A DNA stretch of 64,000 bases from assembly GCA_965243835.1 (NCBI GenBank), contig OZ251578.1, positions 496,001 through 560,000 on the forward strand, in the 5' to 3' direction. This document shows, in pieces, positions 31,227 through 46,200 of this stretch. The DNA comes from G965202665 sp965243835 (GTDB lineage: Bacteria; Actinomycetota; Acidimicrobiia; Spongiisociales; Spongiisociaceae). Made by a program: the position numbers and the translations under genes. Within the stretch, counting starts at the first letter, position 1, and every line of letters starts with the position of its first letter. Under the pieces are notes generated by a model. The model was not told the DNA's origin, searched no databases, and saw nothing but the letters and a program-made list of their open reading frames with translations.

Positions 31227-34200
31227 ATGCTGATCAGTCGCAAACCCGGCCGTCGGCCTCTGTCGCTCCTGATAGCTCTCGGCCTTGTTCTTTCCTTGTT
31301 CCCCAATTTGCCCCCGTCGCCGGCGCAGGCGCAGTCCGGCGCGGTGGTCTTGAGTCTGAATGACAGCGCCCAGGCTTTTATCTCCGAGCCCACCGGCGGC
31401 GATGGTTCTACGACGATTAACGTTGTAGCCGAGTTGCCCGGCGGGGTCCCGGCGGGCATACTCAGGTACGATGTAGAACACGGCGGGGGCTCCCTCTCCG
31501 ACCTGCCCGCCACCTCGGCCGCGGACTTAACTTATCAGATCGGCGGCGTTACGTTGACCGGCAACGAAGCGGCCGGGACCAAGGTGTCCGGAAACCTTGC
31601 TATAAGCACCCTGGTGGACGATGGTGACGTGGAGGGCCCGGAGGTGTTTCGGATCACCGGCCGCCATGCCACTGATACGAACCTTGTGGTAACGCCCATT
31701 CTGATCACCCTCGTGGACGGCGACAACAACTTGACCCTGAGCGCGTCCCCGGCGAAGGTGAACGAGAACGGCGGGACGCAAACGGTTACGGTCACCGCCG
31801 GCCTCCACCATTCCCAGCGGGCGGATACCACCGTGAACCTGGATGTGGGTGCGGGGATTTTCACCACCGAGGGGACCCATTTCCAAACAGTGGACGACTC
31901 CGCCCTGAGCATCACCATCCCCGCGGGCCGGGCCTCCGCCTCCGCCGCTTTCGCCATTACACCCATCGACAATTTCGCCCGCTACCCGTGGACCCGTTCC
32001 ATCGCCATCAGCAGCGCCTACAGCGGCTTGGACGAAGGGACGTTTACCGCGGCTGCGGTGCCCATCGTCGACGACGAGGCGTTCATCACGCCCGCCAACG
32101 CGGTCAACCTGAGTTTGGACAAGACGACGGTGGACGAATCCGCCGGAATCGTCGCCCTGCAGGTGACGGCCGCTTTCCCGGCGGGACAACGGCGGGATTC
32201 GGACACGCCGGTTACCATCCGGGCGGGGGCGGACGCCGACACGGCCGCGGTCGGAACCGATTACGTCAACCCGTCTCCGTACGTCATCACCATCCCCGCC
32301 TATCGCGCCCGGGCCTCCGGTACGTTTTACATTTCCATCACCGACAACCCGGCCTATAACGATGACAAGACGTTGTCCGTGGTCGGCTCCCATCCCGCTT
32401 TGAACGTGAATCCGGCTGTTTTGACTATTGCGGATGATGATTTGAGCATTCGGTTGTCGGTGGATGCGGCGGAGGTGGAGGAGGGGGGCGGGGCGCATCA
32501 GGTGGCGGTTACCGCTTCCCTGCCGGAGGGGGTGGTCCGCTCGACGGCTACCGAGGTGACGGTCAGCGTGGAGGGGGGCGAGGGCGATTTTGAAACGGTG
32601 CCCGATTTTACCATTGTCATCCCCGATCATTCCCGGTCGGGTAGTGGGCCGTTTGCTTTGACTCCGGTGGATAATGCGGTTGCGGAGGGGCCGCGGCGGG
32701 TGACGGTGCGGGGGACATCAGGAGGGTTGGATGTTTATGCGGCGTATTTGGCTATTGTCGATGATGACAGTTTGGTTACGTTGTCGGCGAGTCCGGGGTC
32801 GGCGGCGGAGGGGGAGGAGGTGGAGGTGGAGGTGACGGCGTCGTTGCCGGCGGGGGCGGATGCTCCGGTGCGGGATTTGCGGGTGCGGGTGGGGGTGTTG
32901 GGTTCGTCGACGGCCACGGTTGGTGAGGAAGGGGCGTTGGGGGCTGATTTTTCCAGCGTGGCCGATTTCGATGTGGAGATCGAGGAGGGCGACCGATCCG
33001 GGTCGGCGTCCTTTACGTTGTCGGCGTTCGCGGATGAGACGGATGAGGCGGGGGAGGAGGTGGTGTTGGGGGTGTTGTCGGTGTCGTTGCGGGATCAGGA
33101 TGTGTGGGTGTACGACGATGAGGTTGAGAACGATCCGGGGGAGGAGGTAGAGGCGGATACGTTTACGGCGTTGGGGTTTTACAGTTCCGTCCCCGCGTCG
33201 GTGGTGATTACCGATCCGGGGGTGTCGGAGTCGCCGGTTCCCACGCCGGGGGTGTGGGAGGTGTCGGTTTCCCCGTCCCGGGTGACGGAGGGTTCTTCCA
33301 CCCTGTTGACGGCGTCCGCGTCGTTGCCCGCCGGAGCCGATCCCGTCACGGCTGATGCCACCATCACGATCGCCTTGGGGGCGGATGGCACGACGGACGG
33401 CGGTTCGGCGGAGGTGGGTGATTTCACCCCGGTTTCCACCACGTTGAACATCACCGCCGCTCCGTCCGCTCCCTTCACGGTCGCCAGCCCCCCGGCGACT
33501 AAAGAGTTCACGTTGGTGACGGCTTCCGACGCCGATACCGAGGACGAGACGATACTGGTGTCGTCCTCCGCCCCCGGTTTCACCATCGCCCCCTCCTATG
33601 TGGCCATCGAGGATGACGACCCGGTCGCCGACCCGTCCCCGGCGATTAATTTGCGTGCGGATGTGTTGCGGGTGGGGGAGGGGAGCGGTTCGACGACGGT
33701 GACGGTGACCGCCGGTTATGCGGACGGGGCGGCGCGGGCGACGGCCACGGTGGTGGGGGTGGAGCTGGCCGGGCATGCCGGGTATGCGGCGGCTCCGGGT
33801 GATTACGGGGCGGTGGAGAGTTTCAACATCACGATTCCCGCCAACGGAACCGAAGCGACCGGGTCGTTTGTGTTGGCGGTGGTGGACGACGCGTTGGCGG
33901 AGGGGGATGAGCGGGTGCGGATCACGGGGCGGGAGATCCCGGCCGGGGCCGGGCCGGCGGTGGGTTCCATTCCTCCGGGGACCGACTACGGTTTGACGGG
34001 ATTCACGGTGAACGCGGCCGATATCGTAATCGAGGACGACGACAACGTACTGGAGTTGAACCTGACGCCGGAGGTGCTTGACGAAGGAGCCGGGACGACC
34101 AGCATCACCTACCAGGCGGGGTGGCCCGCCGGGGTAACTCCGCCCGCCGCGGAAACCATCCTCACCCTGACCATCGGCAGCGGCACCGCCGCCTCTTTTC

Positions 34201-37200
34201 GCTCGTTGGCGGACAATAAAGACTTCTTCGGGTGGGGGGGAAACCAGACGGTCACCCTGCCCGCCGACACCCGTACCGTTACCGGAACTTTCGATGTGTC
34301 GATAGTGGATGACGAGTTGCCGGAGGGGGACGAGACCATCCTGGTGACGGCGTCCGCTCCCGGCATGGAGGGCGCGGCCGCCGCCGCCACCATCAAGGAC
34401 AACGACAATCGGGTTAACTTGGTGGTCACCCCGTTCCGCATCAGCGAGGACGCGGGCGGGGACGCTTCCCGGACCACCCGGGTGACGGTTACCGCCCGGT
34501 GGCCCGCGTTGCCGGCGCGGGCGGCGGAGACGAAGATTCCGGTGCGGGTGGCAGGGGACACGGCGGGCGCGGCCGACTTTTCAGCCTCGCCGGACAGTTT
34601 CACGATCACCATTCCGGCGGGGGCGGCGGAGGGTTCGGCCGCCTTTGACCTGACGGTGGTCGACGATGGCGCCGCGGAGGGCAGCGAAGGATTGGTGTTG
34701 GAGGTGGGGGCCCCGTTTGAGCCGTATTCCCCGGTTTATACGTATGGTCTGTCGGGGACGAGCACGGCTTTGGAGGCGGGCGACCCGCGGGTGACGATCG
34801 TGGACGATGACGCGCAGGACGTGACGTTGTCGGTGAGCGGTCCCCCGATGGCGGAGAGCGGGCAGGAGGCGATGGTGCGGGTTACCGCCGCCCTGGGGGA
34901 GGGCGTATCCCGGTTGCGGGAGGATTTAGCGGTGGCCCTGACAACCGTCGGGAGCGCCGTCGCCGGGTCGGATTACACCTTGGCCGGCGCCGGGGGCGGG
35001 GAGGGTCCGCTCCGGGTTGCCATCCCGGCCGGGCAAAGGAGCGGTTACGCGGACCTGGTTCTGCGGCCGCTTGACGACCGGGCCCAGGAGGGTTCGGAGA
35101 CGGTGATCTTCTCCGGGTCGGCCTCCGGTTTCAACGTGCTTTCCGCCGCGCCGCTCACCATTGCGGACGACGAGTCGGCGGTGGCGTTGTCGGCCTCCCC
35201 CGAGGTGGTGGAAGAAGATTCGGGCTCCACGGCGGTGACGGTGACCGCGCAGTTGCCGGCGGGGAGGGTCGCTTCCGCGGGCGGGATAACGGTAGCCCTG
35301 ACCGCGGCGGGAGGCGCCGGTCCGGACGGGGCGACCGAGGGCGCCGGGCAAGACTTCGCCACCGCCCTTCCCACCCCGTTCCAAATCACCATCCCGGGCG
35401 GAGCCAGTAGCGGCTCGGCGTCGTTCACCCTGGTGGTAAACGACGATGCCACGGAGGAGGAGTCGGAGACGGCGGCGGTGTCGGGGTCGGCGACCGGCTG
35501 GGAGGTAGCGGGCGCACAGGTCGTCATCGCCGGCAACGACGGGTCGGAGGCGGCATTGAATAACGCCTCCTGCTCGGACGGGACCTGGGTGTCCGATTCG
35601 GCCTCTCCGCTGGCGGCCGATTGCGCGCTGCTGGCCGCGATACGCAACCGGTGGCTGGGCAACCCGGACAACGACGGGTTGGCCGCCGACCACCCCCTGC
35701 GGGCTTGGGGAAGCGGGTTGGTCGGTACTTGGCCGGGAGTAACCGTGGCCGGCGGGCGGGTAACCGGTCTGGACCTGTCAAGGGGAAACCTGGCGGGCGC
35801 CCTCCCGGACGACCTGACCGGTCTGGGAGCCTTGACTAGTCTGAATCTGGGCGGTAATCGGTTGTCGGGTTCCCTCCCCTCCCTAAGCGGTCTGACTGCT
35901 TTGACTAGTCTGAACTTGGGCGGTAATCGGTTGTCGGGTTCCCTCCCCTCCCTAAGCGGTCTGACTGCTTTGACTAGTCTGAATCTGGGCGGTAATCGGT
36001 TGTCGGGTTCCCTCCCCTCCCTAAGCGGCCTGGGAGCCCTGACCAGCCTGGATTTGAGCGGCAACCGGCTCGGGGGGGACCTGTCGGCGACCGGCGGCTG
36101 GAGCGCCCTTGCCTCCCTGACCCGCCTGAACCTGAGCGGCAACCTGCTGACCGGCCGGATTCCCGACAGTTGGGCTTCCCTTGCCGCCCTGCGCGCCCTG
36201 GACGTGAGCGATAACCGGTTGACCGGTTCCATTCCCTCCGGTTTGGGTTCGCTGACCAGGTTGCGGGAGTTCGGGTTCTGCGGCAACGGCCTGTCGGGAG
36301 AGTTACCGGCGGGACTGCAGTCGGGGGTTTCACTGCCGGGTTACGCCGCGTGGTCGGGAGTGACGGGATGCGGACGGGGCATTGCGTTGCGGGCCAACCC
36401 GGTCCGTCTCCCGCTGGGCGTGGTCGGCCTGTCGCTGGCCGCGCCTTTCATCTTGGAGGACTTTACGATGGCCATGTCGGTGACGGCGGAGTGGGTGGGG
36501 TACGGCGGTGAAGGGCAACCCCCCCTGCCCGCGCAGGACGTCGCGGTAACGGCCTCGATCGGGGCGGGGAGCGCGCAGGCGGATGATTTCACGGCGGTGG
36601 AGGACTTTGCGATAACCATCGGGGCCGGCCGGCAACGGGGTTCGACCGCGGTGGACATTACCGCGGCGGGCGGCTCCGAGTCCGAAGGCCCGGAGACCCT
36701 GGTCGTGTCGGGGACGGCGCCGGGACCGTTGGTGATGGGGTCGGAGATAACCATCCTGGACGCGCAGAGTTACATCAGCCTGGCCGCCGACCCGACGAGC
36801 GTAAACGAGGGAGTGACGGACGAGGAGGTGACGGTAACCGCCTCCCTGGTCGGTTTCGGCGGGGCCGGCCAGCCCGCCCTGCCCGCCGTCGCTACGGCGG
36901 TGCCGGTGTCGGTAGCCGCCGGCAGCGCCGGGTTGGCTGATTTCACGGCCGTGCCCGACTTTGCCATCACCATCCCGGCCGGGGAGTCCTCCGCCGACGG
37001 GACATTCCGGCTGACCACCGCCTCCGACGATCCCGGCGACGGGGGGGAGACGTTGCGGATTGCCAATCCGTCCGGGATGCTCCTCGGTCCCGCCGGCCTG
37101 ATCCAGGTCTTTCCGACGCAGATGACCATCAACGAGATCGACGAGCAGGCAATTCATTTGCGGGTCAGCCCGGAGAGCATCCCGGAGGGGGAGGCCACCC

Positions 37201-40200
37201 AGGTGACGGTCACCGCCGAGTTGGTTGGTTACGGGAGCGGGGGGAGGAGCTCCAATACAACGGTCAATGCGGTGCTGGCCTTGGCCACCGCCGTGCCCGA
37301 TGATTTCACCCCCCGGGCGAGTTCGGGCATAGCGGCCTCTACCTCGATTACTATTCCGTCCGGGCAGACTACGGGCTCCGCCAACGTCACCATCACCGTC
37401 GCCGACGACGCCGACTACGAGGGGCCGGAAACTATACGCGTGTGGGGTTCGAGCACCGGGATCGATGTTGAGGATGCCCGTCTGACCATCCTGGATGAGG
37501 ACAGCCGCCTCTTGTTGAGCGCCCTTCCCTCCGTGGTGCGGGAAGGGTCGGGGACCGCCCGGGTGGCTGTTTTAGCCTCCTGGATCGGGTTCGGCGGTCC
37601 CGGACAACCCGCCCGCCCCGAGGGGGAAATCGTCGTTCCGGTGTCGGTGGAGACGGGCACGGCCGCGGCGACTGATTTCACGGCGGCGCCCAATTCCTTC
37701 ATTATCACCATCCCGGACGGGGCCTCCCACGCCGGTGCCGCCTTTGACCTGACCGTCGTCGACGATGCGGATGCGGAGGGGGTGGAGACGTTGTCGGTGA
37801 CCTCCCCGGCGGTCGTTTCCACGGCCGGTTGGCTGGTCGTTTCCCCGGGTTCGGTGACCATTGCCGACGACGAGACGGTCCCCACCGACAAGGTGGTCAA
37901 CCTGCTCGTCGGGCGCACCAGGGTTACGGAGGGAGGGTCCGACCAGTCGGTAACCGTTTACGCCTACTTGCCGGCCGCCCAGGCAACCGAGACCACCGAC
38001 ATTACCCTGTCGCTGGCGTTGGCGGACGGCGCCGCCACCGTCGCCGACGGGGACTACGCGCCCCTGTCGGGCAACGTGGTTCTTACCATCCCGGCCCAGA
38101 AGCGGTTCGGAAAAGCGACCGTTCCCATCGCCGTTCCCCAAGACGACGCCCCCGAGTCGGAGCAGACGGTTTTTCTGCGGGCGGTTTCCACTCCCGCCGG
38201 GTTCCACGCGCACCCCTCCGAGTTCACGATCACCATCGCCGACGATGACGAAAAGGCGATAAACCTGTCCCTGGATCAAACCACCGTGGCCGAAGGCGGC
38301 TCCGATCAGACGGTGACGGTTACCGCCGCATTTCCGGACAGCCAAGGACCGGCTGATTCCGACACCGTTCTGCAGTTGAATTTGGCGGACGGCACCGCCG
38401 CGGCCGGCAGCGATTACACGGCTTTGGCGGCCAATGCGGTTTTGACTATTCCCGCGGGCCAGACCTCGGCCACCGCCGACGTAGTGATCGCGGTTCCCGA
38501 CGATCAGGACGTTGAGTACGAGAAGACCGTTTTGCTAAGGGTGGTTTCCTCGCCCGCCGGGTTCAATATCCTCCCCGCCGAGTTCATCGTCGCTATTATC
38601 GATAATGAAGACAAGGTAATTAATCTGTCGCTTGATCAGGAAAGCGTGACGGAGGGCGCATCTGATCAGACGGTGACGGTCACCGCCTCCTTCCCCGACG
38701 GTCAGGGGCCCGAGTCTTCCGACACCGTCGTTAGTTTCAACCTGGCGGACGGCACCGCTACGTCCGGCAGCGATTATACGGTCTTGGCAGCCAACGTGGA
38801 TTTGACGATTCCCATGGGGGATTCGTCGGCCACCGCCGATGTGACGATAACCGTTCCCAACGACAACAACGCCGAGGCGGACGAGACGGTTATCTTACGG
38901 GCGGTTTCCACCCCCGCTGGCTTCGCGGTCGCTCCGGACCGGTTCACCATTGCCATTGTCGACGACGACAACAAGCTGATTAACCTGTCGCTTGATCAGA
39001 CCACCGTGGCGGAGAGCGGAGATGATCAGACGGTGACGGTCACCGCCTCTTTCCCCGGCGCCCAGGGGACCGAGTCTTCGGATACTGCGTTCAGTCTCAA
39101 CCTGGCGGACGGTACCGCTACGGCGGCCGACGGCGATTATACGGCGTTGTCGGGCAATGTGGATTTGACGATTCCCATGGGCGATACGTCGGTTGCCGCG
39201 GATGTGACCGTCGCCGTTTCTCCGGACACTGTCCCCGAGGCGGATCAGACGGTTATCCTGCGGCCGATTTCCGTCCCCTCCGGCTTTATTACCGTTCCCC
39301 GCGAGCTCGTCATCACCATCGCCGACGGTGATTTTAAGATTATCAACCTGTCGATTGACCAGACTACCGTGGCGGAGGGCGGGTCCGATCAGACGGTGAC
39401 GGTAACCGCTACATTGCCGGAGGGTCAATGGACGGAGTTAACCCCTACTACGATCGGTCTGAACCTGGTGGACGGCACCGCGCGGGCCGCCGACGGTGAT
39501 TACGCGGCGTTGACGGGCAATGTGGATTTGACGATTCCCGCCGGTCAGTCCTCGGCCGCCGTTGACGTGACCATCGACATTCCGCAGGATGCCGTTTTTG
39601 AGCCGGATCAGACGGTTATCCTGCGGGCGGTTTCCGCCCCGGCTCCTTTCCGGGTTACCCCCGTCGAGTTCCCCATTGCCATCGTGGACGATGACAAGGC
39701 GGTTACTTTGTCGATTGATCAGACGACCGTGGCGGAGGGCGGGGCCGATCAGACGGTGACGGTCACCGCCGCCTTGCCGGATATCCAGGGGACGGAATCC
39801 ACCGCTACCACGGTCAGTTTCAACCTGGAGGACGGCAGTGCGGTAGCGGCCGATGGTGATTATACGGCGTTGGCGGGCAATGTGGATTTGACGATTCCCG
39901 CCGGTCAGTCGTCGGCTACCGCCGACGTGACCATCGCCGTTCCCGATGATTCTAAACAGGAGGAGGACAAGACGGTTATCCTGCGGGCGGTCGCCGTCCC
40001 GGACGGGTTTGCGGCGGTGAGGCCGGACGCGTTCGTCGTCACGATCACCGACGACGACAACAAGTACCTCGATTTGTCGATTGATCAAACAAGCGTGGCC
40101 GAAGGCGGGTCCGATCAGACGGTGACGGTAACCGCTTCGTTCCCGGACGGGCAGGGGACCGAATCCGCCGCCACTACGGTCAGCCTGCAGTTGGCGGACG

Positions 40201-43200
40201 GTTCCGCTACGGCGGCCGATGGCGATTACACGGCGTTGGCGGGCAATGTGGATTTGACGATTCCCATGGGCGATACGTCGGCTACCGCCGATGTGACCAT
40301 CGCCGTCCCCCAAGATACCGTTCCGGAGGCGGAGCAGACGGTTATCCTGCGGGCGGTTTCCACTCCCACCGGGTTTACCGCGGTGCGACCCTCCGCGCTG
40401 ACCGTTGTCATTACCGACGACGAGAAGGTCATCCACCTGTCTGTCGACCAAACCCGCGTGGCGGAAGGCGGGTCCGATCAGACGGTGACTGTTACCGCTT
40501 CTTTCCCGGACGGTCAGGGAACCGAATCCGGTTCCACCGCCATCACTCTCAACCTGGCGGACGGTTCCGCCACGACCGCCGATAACGACTATACGGCCTT
40601 GTCGGGCGCCGTTGCCTTGACCATCCCCTCCGGCGCTTCTTCAGCCACCGCCGACGTGACCATCGCCGTTCCCCAAGACACCGTTCCGGAGGCGGATCAG
40701 ACGGTCATCCTGCACGCGGTTGCCACCCCGTCCGGCTTCACGGTCATGCCAACCCGGTTCGCCGTCACCATCACCGACGACGACGCCGGCATTACCCCCT
40801 TGGACGCCGCCCTATGCTCGGACGGGACTTACGTGGAAGACACCTCCAACGCCGGCCTGATCGCCGACTGCCAGGCCCTGGTGGACATCCGCAACCATTT
40901 CACCAACTTGGTTGCCAACGCCGACCTGCCGGTAAGAGTCGACGAGGAGCATTTCCTGCGCATTTGGGGGAAGACCAGGTTTGCTCTATGGCGACGGAGC
41001 GAAGGTGCTAGGCCTCGGAGCGAGTTCGAAACCCGGGATGTCCGATCTTGGCCGGGAGTTACAGTGCAGGAGGCGGACGGCGTCTTGCGGGTAACGGGCT
41101 TGGCATTGCCTACGGAACCGGCGCCGTTGCTTACTTATAATACGCAGTACTCCATTATAGATCAAGTACCGGTGCCTTCCGGCATCGATGCGGAGCCGTA
41201 TCGGCTGGCCGGTTCGGTCCCGGAGGCGATCGGCCGCCTGACCGAGTTGGCCAGTTTGGATTTGAGCGGCAACAGCTTGTCGGGGGGAGTTCCCAGCCGG
41301 GCTTTGCCGCCCGGTTTGACGAGCTTGGACTTGGCGGGGAATGATCTGTTTTTGGGAGCGTTGGATGTAACTTCCCTCACGGGCCTGGAAGAGTTGCGGT
41401 TGGAGGGCGTCTCGCTGGCGGCGTGGCCGACCGGCATTAGTACGGGCGTTAAGGTCTTGGATATGAGCGATACCGGATTGTCGGGTTCCCTCCCTGATTT
41501 GTCGGGCTGGCGGGCGTTGGAGTTGTTGGATTTGTCGGGGAATGATTTGTCGGGTTCGGCGCTGGCGGGTTTGTCGGGGGCTACGGAGTTGGAGGTTTTG
41601 GATTTGGGAGGCAACCGGCTGTCGGGCGGGCTTCCCGCGGAGTGGGGTCCGCAACGCGCGACGGGTTTGCGGTCGTTGCGGGTGTTGGATTTGTCGGGGA
41701 ATGATTTGTCGGGCGCGTTGCCTGTTTTGGCCGAGTTTGCTCATTGGGATTTGACGTTTTTGGATTTGTCGGGCAATCGGTTGTCGGGTTCGGTTCCGGC
41801 GTGGTTGGGGGTGATATCCGGTTTGACTCATCTGAACTTGTCGGGGAATGATTTCTCCGGGGCGTTGCCGGGTTTGGAGAGGATGACGGGGCTTGAGTAT
41901 TTGAACTTGAACGGGAACGGGTTTTCGGGGGTGATCCCGGCGGGGTGGGCGGCTTTGATCGGCCTGCGACAGTTGCGGATGGACGATAACCGGTTGTCGG
42001 GTCCCTTCCCGGCCTGGGTGGGCCGCTTGTCCAATTTGCAACATCTGCACTTGGCGGGGAACCGGTTGACGGGCGCCATCCCGGCCAGTTTGGGAGACTT
42101 GGATTTGATCCATTTGGATTTGTCGGGCAACCGGTTGCGGGGGTCCATCCCGGCCTCGTTGGGCGGTTTGAGCGGTTTGCGGTTGTTGAGACTGGGCGAT
42201 AACCGGTTGTCGGGGTCGATTCCGGCGGGGGTGTACGTGGGTCGGGATCCGGTGTCGGGGGAGGCCCGGGCCGGGTTGGAGGCGTTGACGGGTTTGGAGG
42301 TGTTGGATTTGGGCGGGAACTTGCTGGAGGGCGTCATTCCCCCCGCGTTGGGTCAGATGGCCGGTTTGCGGGAGCTGGACCTGGGCGGCAACCGGCTGCA
42401 GGGTTCCCTCCCGGATAGTTTGGGCGGTTTGACGGGTTTGGAGAGGTTGGTTGTAGGAGACAACCGGTTGCGGGGCGGTTTGCCGACCGCGGCGTTGGGT
42501 ACTTTGACCGGGTTGGTTTATTTGGACGCGGGCGGCAACCCGGACTTGTATCCGCATGGCGATGTGGGGAGCGAGGTTTTGGGGTTGGGGTCGTGGTGGC
42601 CGGCGGTGGATGAGGTGACGCATTTGGATTTGAGCGGGATCGGCATGGCGGGGGTTTTCCCGTCCGGTTTGGAGTCGTTGTCCCGTCTCGTCTACCTGGA
42701 TTTGTCCGGCAACCGCCTGACCGGGCCGCTCCCGGCGGCGCTGGGCGGTTTGGAGGAGTTGGAGACGTTGCTGGTAGGGGATAACCGTCTGACGGGCCCG
42801 GTTCCGGCGGGGTGGGGGCGACTGTCGGCGGCGGGGGGCGGTTCCCTGGCGCGGTTGGGGTTGTGCGGCAACGCTTTTACGGGAAGGTTGCCCGGTTTGC
42901 TGACCTCGGGGGTGGAGCTGACGGGTTACCCGTCCGGCGCGGCGCCGAGGGAGGCGGGGGCGTGCAACCGGGGGGCGGCCTTGAGCGTCTACCCGGGACT
43001 GGTGGGCGAAGACGCGGGGGCCACCGAGGTAACCGTAACCGCCCGCCGTTTTGACACCAGCCCGATTGACGAGGAGGCGGTGGTGTTCTTCACGTTGTCC
43101 GGCGCTGACGGCGGGGCGCAGTTGGGGTCTGATTTCACGTTCCGGGACCCGAACGGGGAAACGTTCTCGCCCCCGGCGCCGAGCGGGTGGGTGCGGCTGA

Positions 43201-46200
43201 GCACGGACGCGACGCAGCCGTTGCCGGAGGGCGCGGCGGCCACGGTGCGGGTGACGGCGGCGTTGCCGGCGGGGGTTGCCAACTCGCAGGAAGTGCGGGT
43301 GCGGTTGCAGGTCGGCGCCGCGCACGACCCGGCCCGGGTCGGCGCCCGCATCGGGGATGGCGACTACTCCTATGAGGTAGTGGGCGGCGGGACGGCGGAG
43401 GTGGTGATCCCCACCGGCGCCAACAGCGCCTCGGTTGATTTGCGGGTGTCGCCCTACGCGGACGGGGAGCGCGAGGGGGTGGAAAATTTCACCATCACCG
43501 GGGTGGCCAACGGTTGCGTGGGCGTTCCGGTGGACGGATGCACGGTGGGCCCCACCGCGGCGGCCATCACCGATCCGGGAAGCCCCGTCGTGTTGCCATT
43601 GTTAATCCCCGCCGGGCGCCGCACCGCCGTCGCCATAGTGGAAATAACCCCCGTCGACGACGGAAACGTCGAGTCGCCGGTGGAGAACCTGCTGATCACC
43701 GGTTCCGCAACCGGGTTCCCGGTACAGGCCGCCGTCCTGGGAATCGCGGACGACGATGACGCGCCGCAGGCGATGGGATGGACGCTCAACACGACCAGCG
43801 TGGAGGAAAGCTCCGGTGAAATCGAGGTAGAGGTCGAGGTTGTTAATTCAGGCGACAAGATCCGCTCCCGGGATTATACGGTTTCTTTCACGGTGGGGGA
43901 CGACGATGATACGGCGGCTGCGGGGCGGGATTACGACGTGGTGGCTGATTTTGAGGTGGTGGTTCCGGCGGGCCGCTCCCGCGCTACGGGCTCGTTCACC
44001 CTGTCGGGAACGGCGGACGGGTTGGACGAGCCGGACGAAACCTTGACAGTGACGCCCTCGACGGCGGACAGGGTGTCGGTGCAATCCTTGGAGGGGACTA
44101 CCGCGGTTACGTTGACGGATGCGGACGCATCCCCCGCCCGGGTGGCGTTGTCCGCTGATGTCGACCCGGTCGCCGGCGGGGCGCAGACCTCGTTGACGGA
44201 GGAGGCGGGGAGGCGGCTGGTGACGGTTACGGCCGGGTTCCCGGAGGGGGCGGGCCTTTCCCCGGTGCGGACGGTGGTGGACGTGGCGGTGGGAGGCCAG
44301 TCGGGGTTGGCGAGCACGGCGGTGCGGGGGGAGGATTACCGGGCGGCGGAGTCGGTGCGGGTGGTGATCCCGGCCGGGGAGCGGAGCGGATCGGCCTCGT
44401 TCGTAATGGAGGTTATAGACGATGCGACGCTCGGGGAGCCGGATGAGACCGTCAGCCTGGTGGGGACCATCGCCGAGGGGGCGACCCTGCCGGTGGACCA
44501 TACGACCCTGCCGGTGGATCATCTCGCCCTGACGATCACCGACGATGATTGGGGGATTGAGTTGAGCCTCAGTACGGAGGAGGCGGCGGAAGGAGAGGGG
44601 GCGGTCTCGGTGACGGTGACGGCCGGCTTTGAAGCGTCGGTTACGCCGCCCCGGTACGCCTCCACCATAGTGACGGTGACGGTAGGGGCGGCGGGCGATT
44701 CGGCGATGCGCAGTCCGGAGGATGATCCGTCCACTCCGGGAGTGGACGAGTCGCAAGCCGGGGATTACACCGCTCCGCAGACGGTGACGGTAACCATCCC
44801 GGGCAACCACCGCTCCTTCACTAATTCCTTTACCGTGACGGTGCGCGACGACCGGGACGCCGAAGACGATGAAACCATAACCCTCGTCGGCGAGGCGTGG
44901 AACTGGAGCAGGGGCGTCGACGGATACGTAATCGACCCGGTCGTCCTCACCATCCCCGCCAACGACGCCGCCCCCATAGTTAACCTGGCCGTGGATCCGG
45001 CCACCGTCGCGGAACCGGCCTTCGGCTCCCGCCCCGCCGTCGTCACCCTCACCGCTTCCCTCCCCGACGGCTCCCCCCTGCTCGACCGGGACACGGCGGT
45101 GAACGTGTCCGCGGCCGCCGTCTCCGGGGATACGGCCGTTTCCCGGTCGGATTTCCTGCCCCGGGACAGCCTGGAACTGGTCATCCCGGCCGGCTCCGAC
45201 TCCGTCTCCGTTCCCTACCGACTGGTCATACTCGGCGACGGGGAGACGGAAAGCCCCGAAACCCTGACCCTTTCCGGCCGGGCGGCCGGGCTGGTCGTCA
45301 ACCCGGCGCAGTTGACCATCACCGACCCGGCGACCGTCCCGGGAATCGTTACGGAGGCGGCTTTCTTGTCCGTCAGCCCGGCCGCGGTCACCGAAAACGC
45401 CGCCGACAACACGCAGACCGTAACCGTTACCGCCTCCCTGCCCGTCGGGGTGACCGCCCCCGCGGGGGGAACCACGGTCACCGTCGCGGTGGCGGGCGGA
45501 ACCGCCGCCGAAGGGGCCTCCCAAGACTTCACCGCCACCGCCCCGGCCGCCATCGCCATCGCCGCCGGAGCTTCCACCGGAACCACCACTTTCGACTTGA
45601 CGGTCAAGCCGGACGCGACTTCCGAAAACGACGAGACGGTGATCGTCTCCGGCTCCTTGTCCGGTTCCCTGGCCTCCACCGCGGTGACCCCGGCCGCGGT
45701 GGTCATTCCCGGCAACGACTCGGCCGCGGCTTTGGATCCGGCAGGTTGCGGGAACGGGACCTGGGTGTCCAATCCGTCCGGCAACGCCAACCGGGTTGCG
45801 GGGTGCCGGACTTTGATCGCCCTGCGCAACCACTGGCTGGCCAACCCCGACAACGCCGGCCTGCCCGCCGATCACCCGTTGCGCTCCTGGGGTTCCGGCT
45901 TGGTCGGTACCTGGTCGGGGGTTATGTTTGCGGGGAACGGCCAAGTGTCCGGGTTGGATCTTTCCGGAGAGGGAATAGCGGGTACCATCCCGGCCGCCCT
46001 GGCCGATTTGGGGACGGGGTTGGCCCATCTGGATTTGAGCGGCAACCGTTTGTCGGGGACCATTCCCGACTGGTCCGGTTTGACCGGTTTGGAGGTTGTG
46101 GACTTGAGCGGCAACCGTTTGTCCGGGGCTATTCCCGACTGGTCCGGTTTGACTGATTTGCTGGGTGCGGACTTGAGCGATAATCGTTTGTCGGGGGCTA

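Noticed and set aside
37890..40785. Long direct repeats considered as a CRISPR-like array
   Set aside because: The repeats are about 362 bp, contiguous and in frame within coding sequence, with no spacers.
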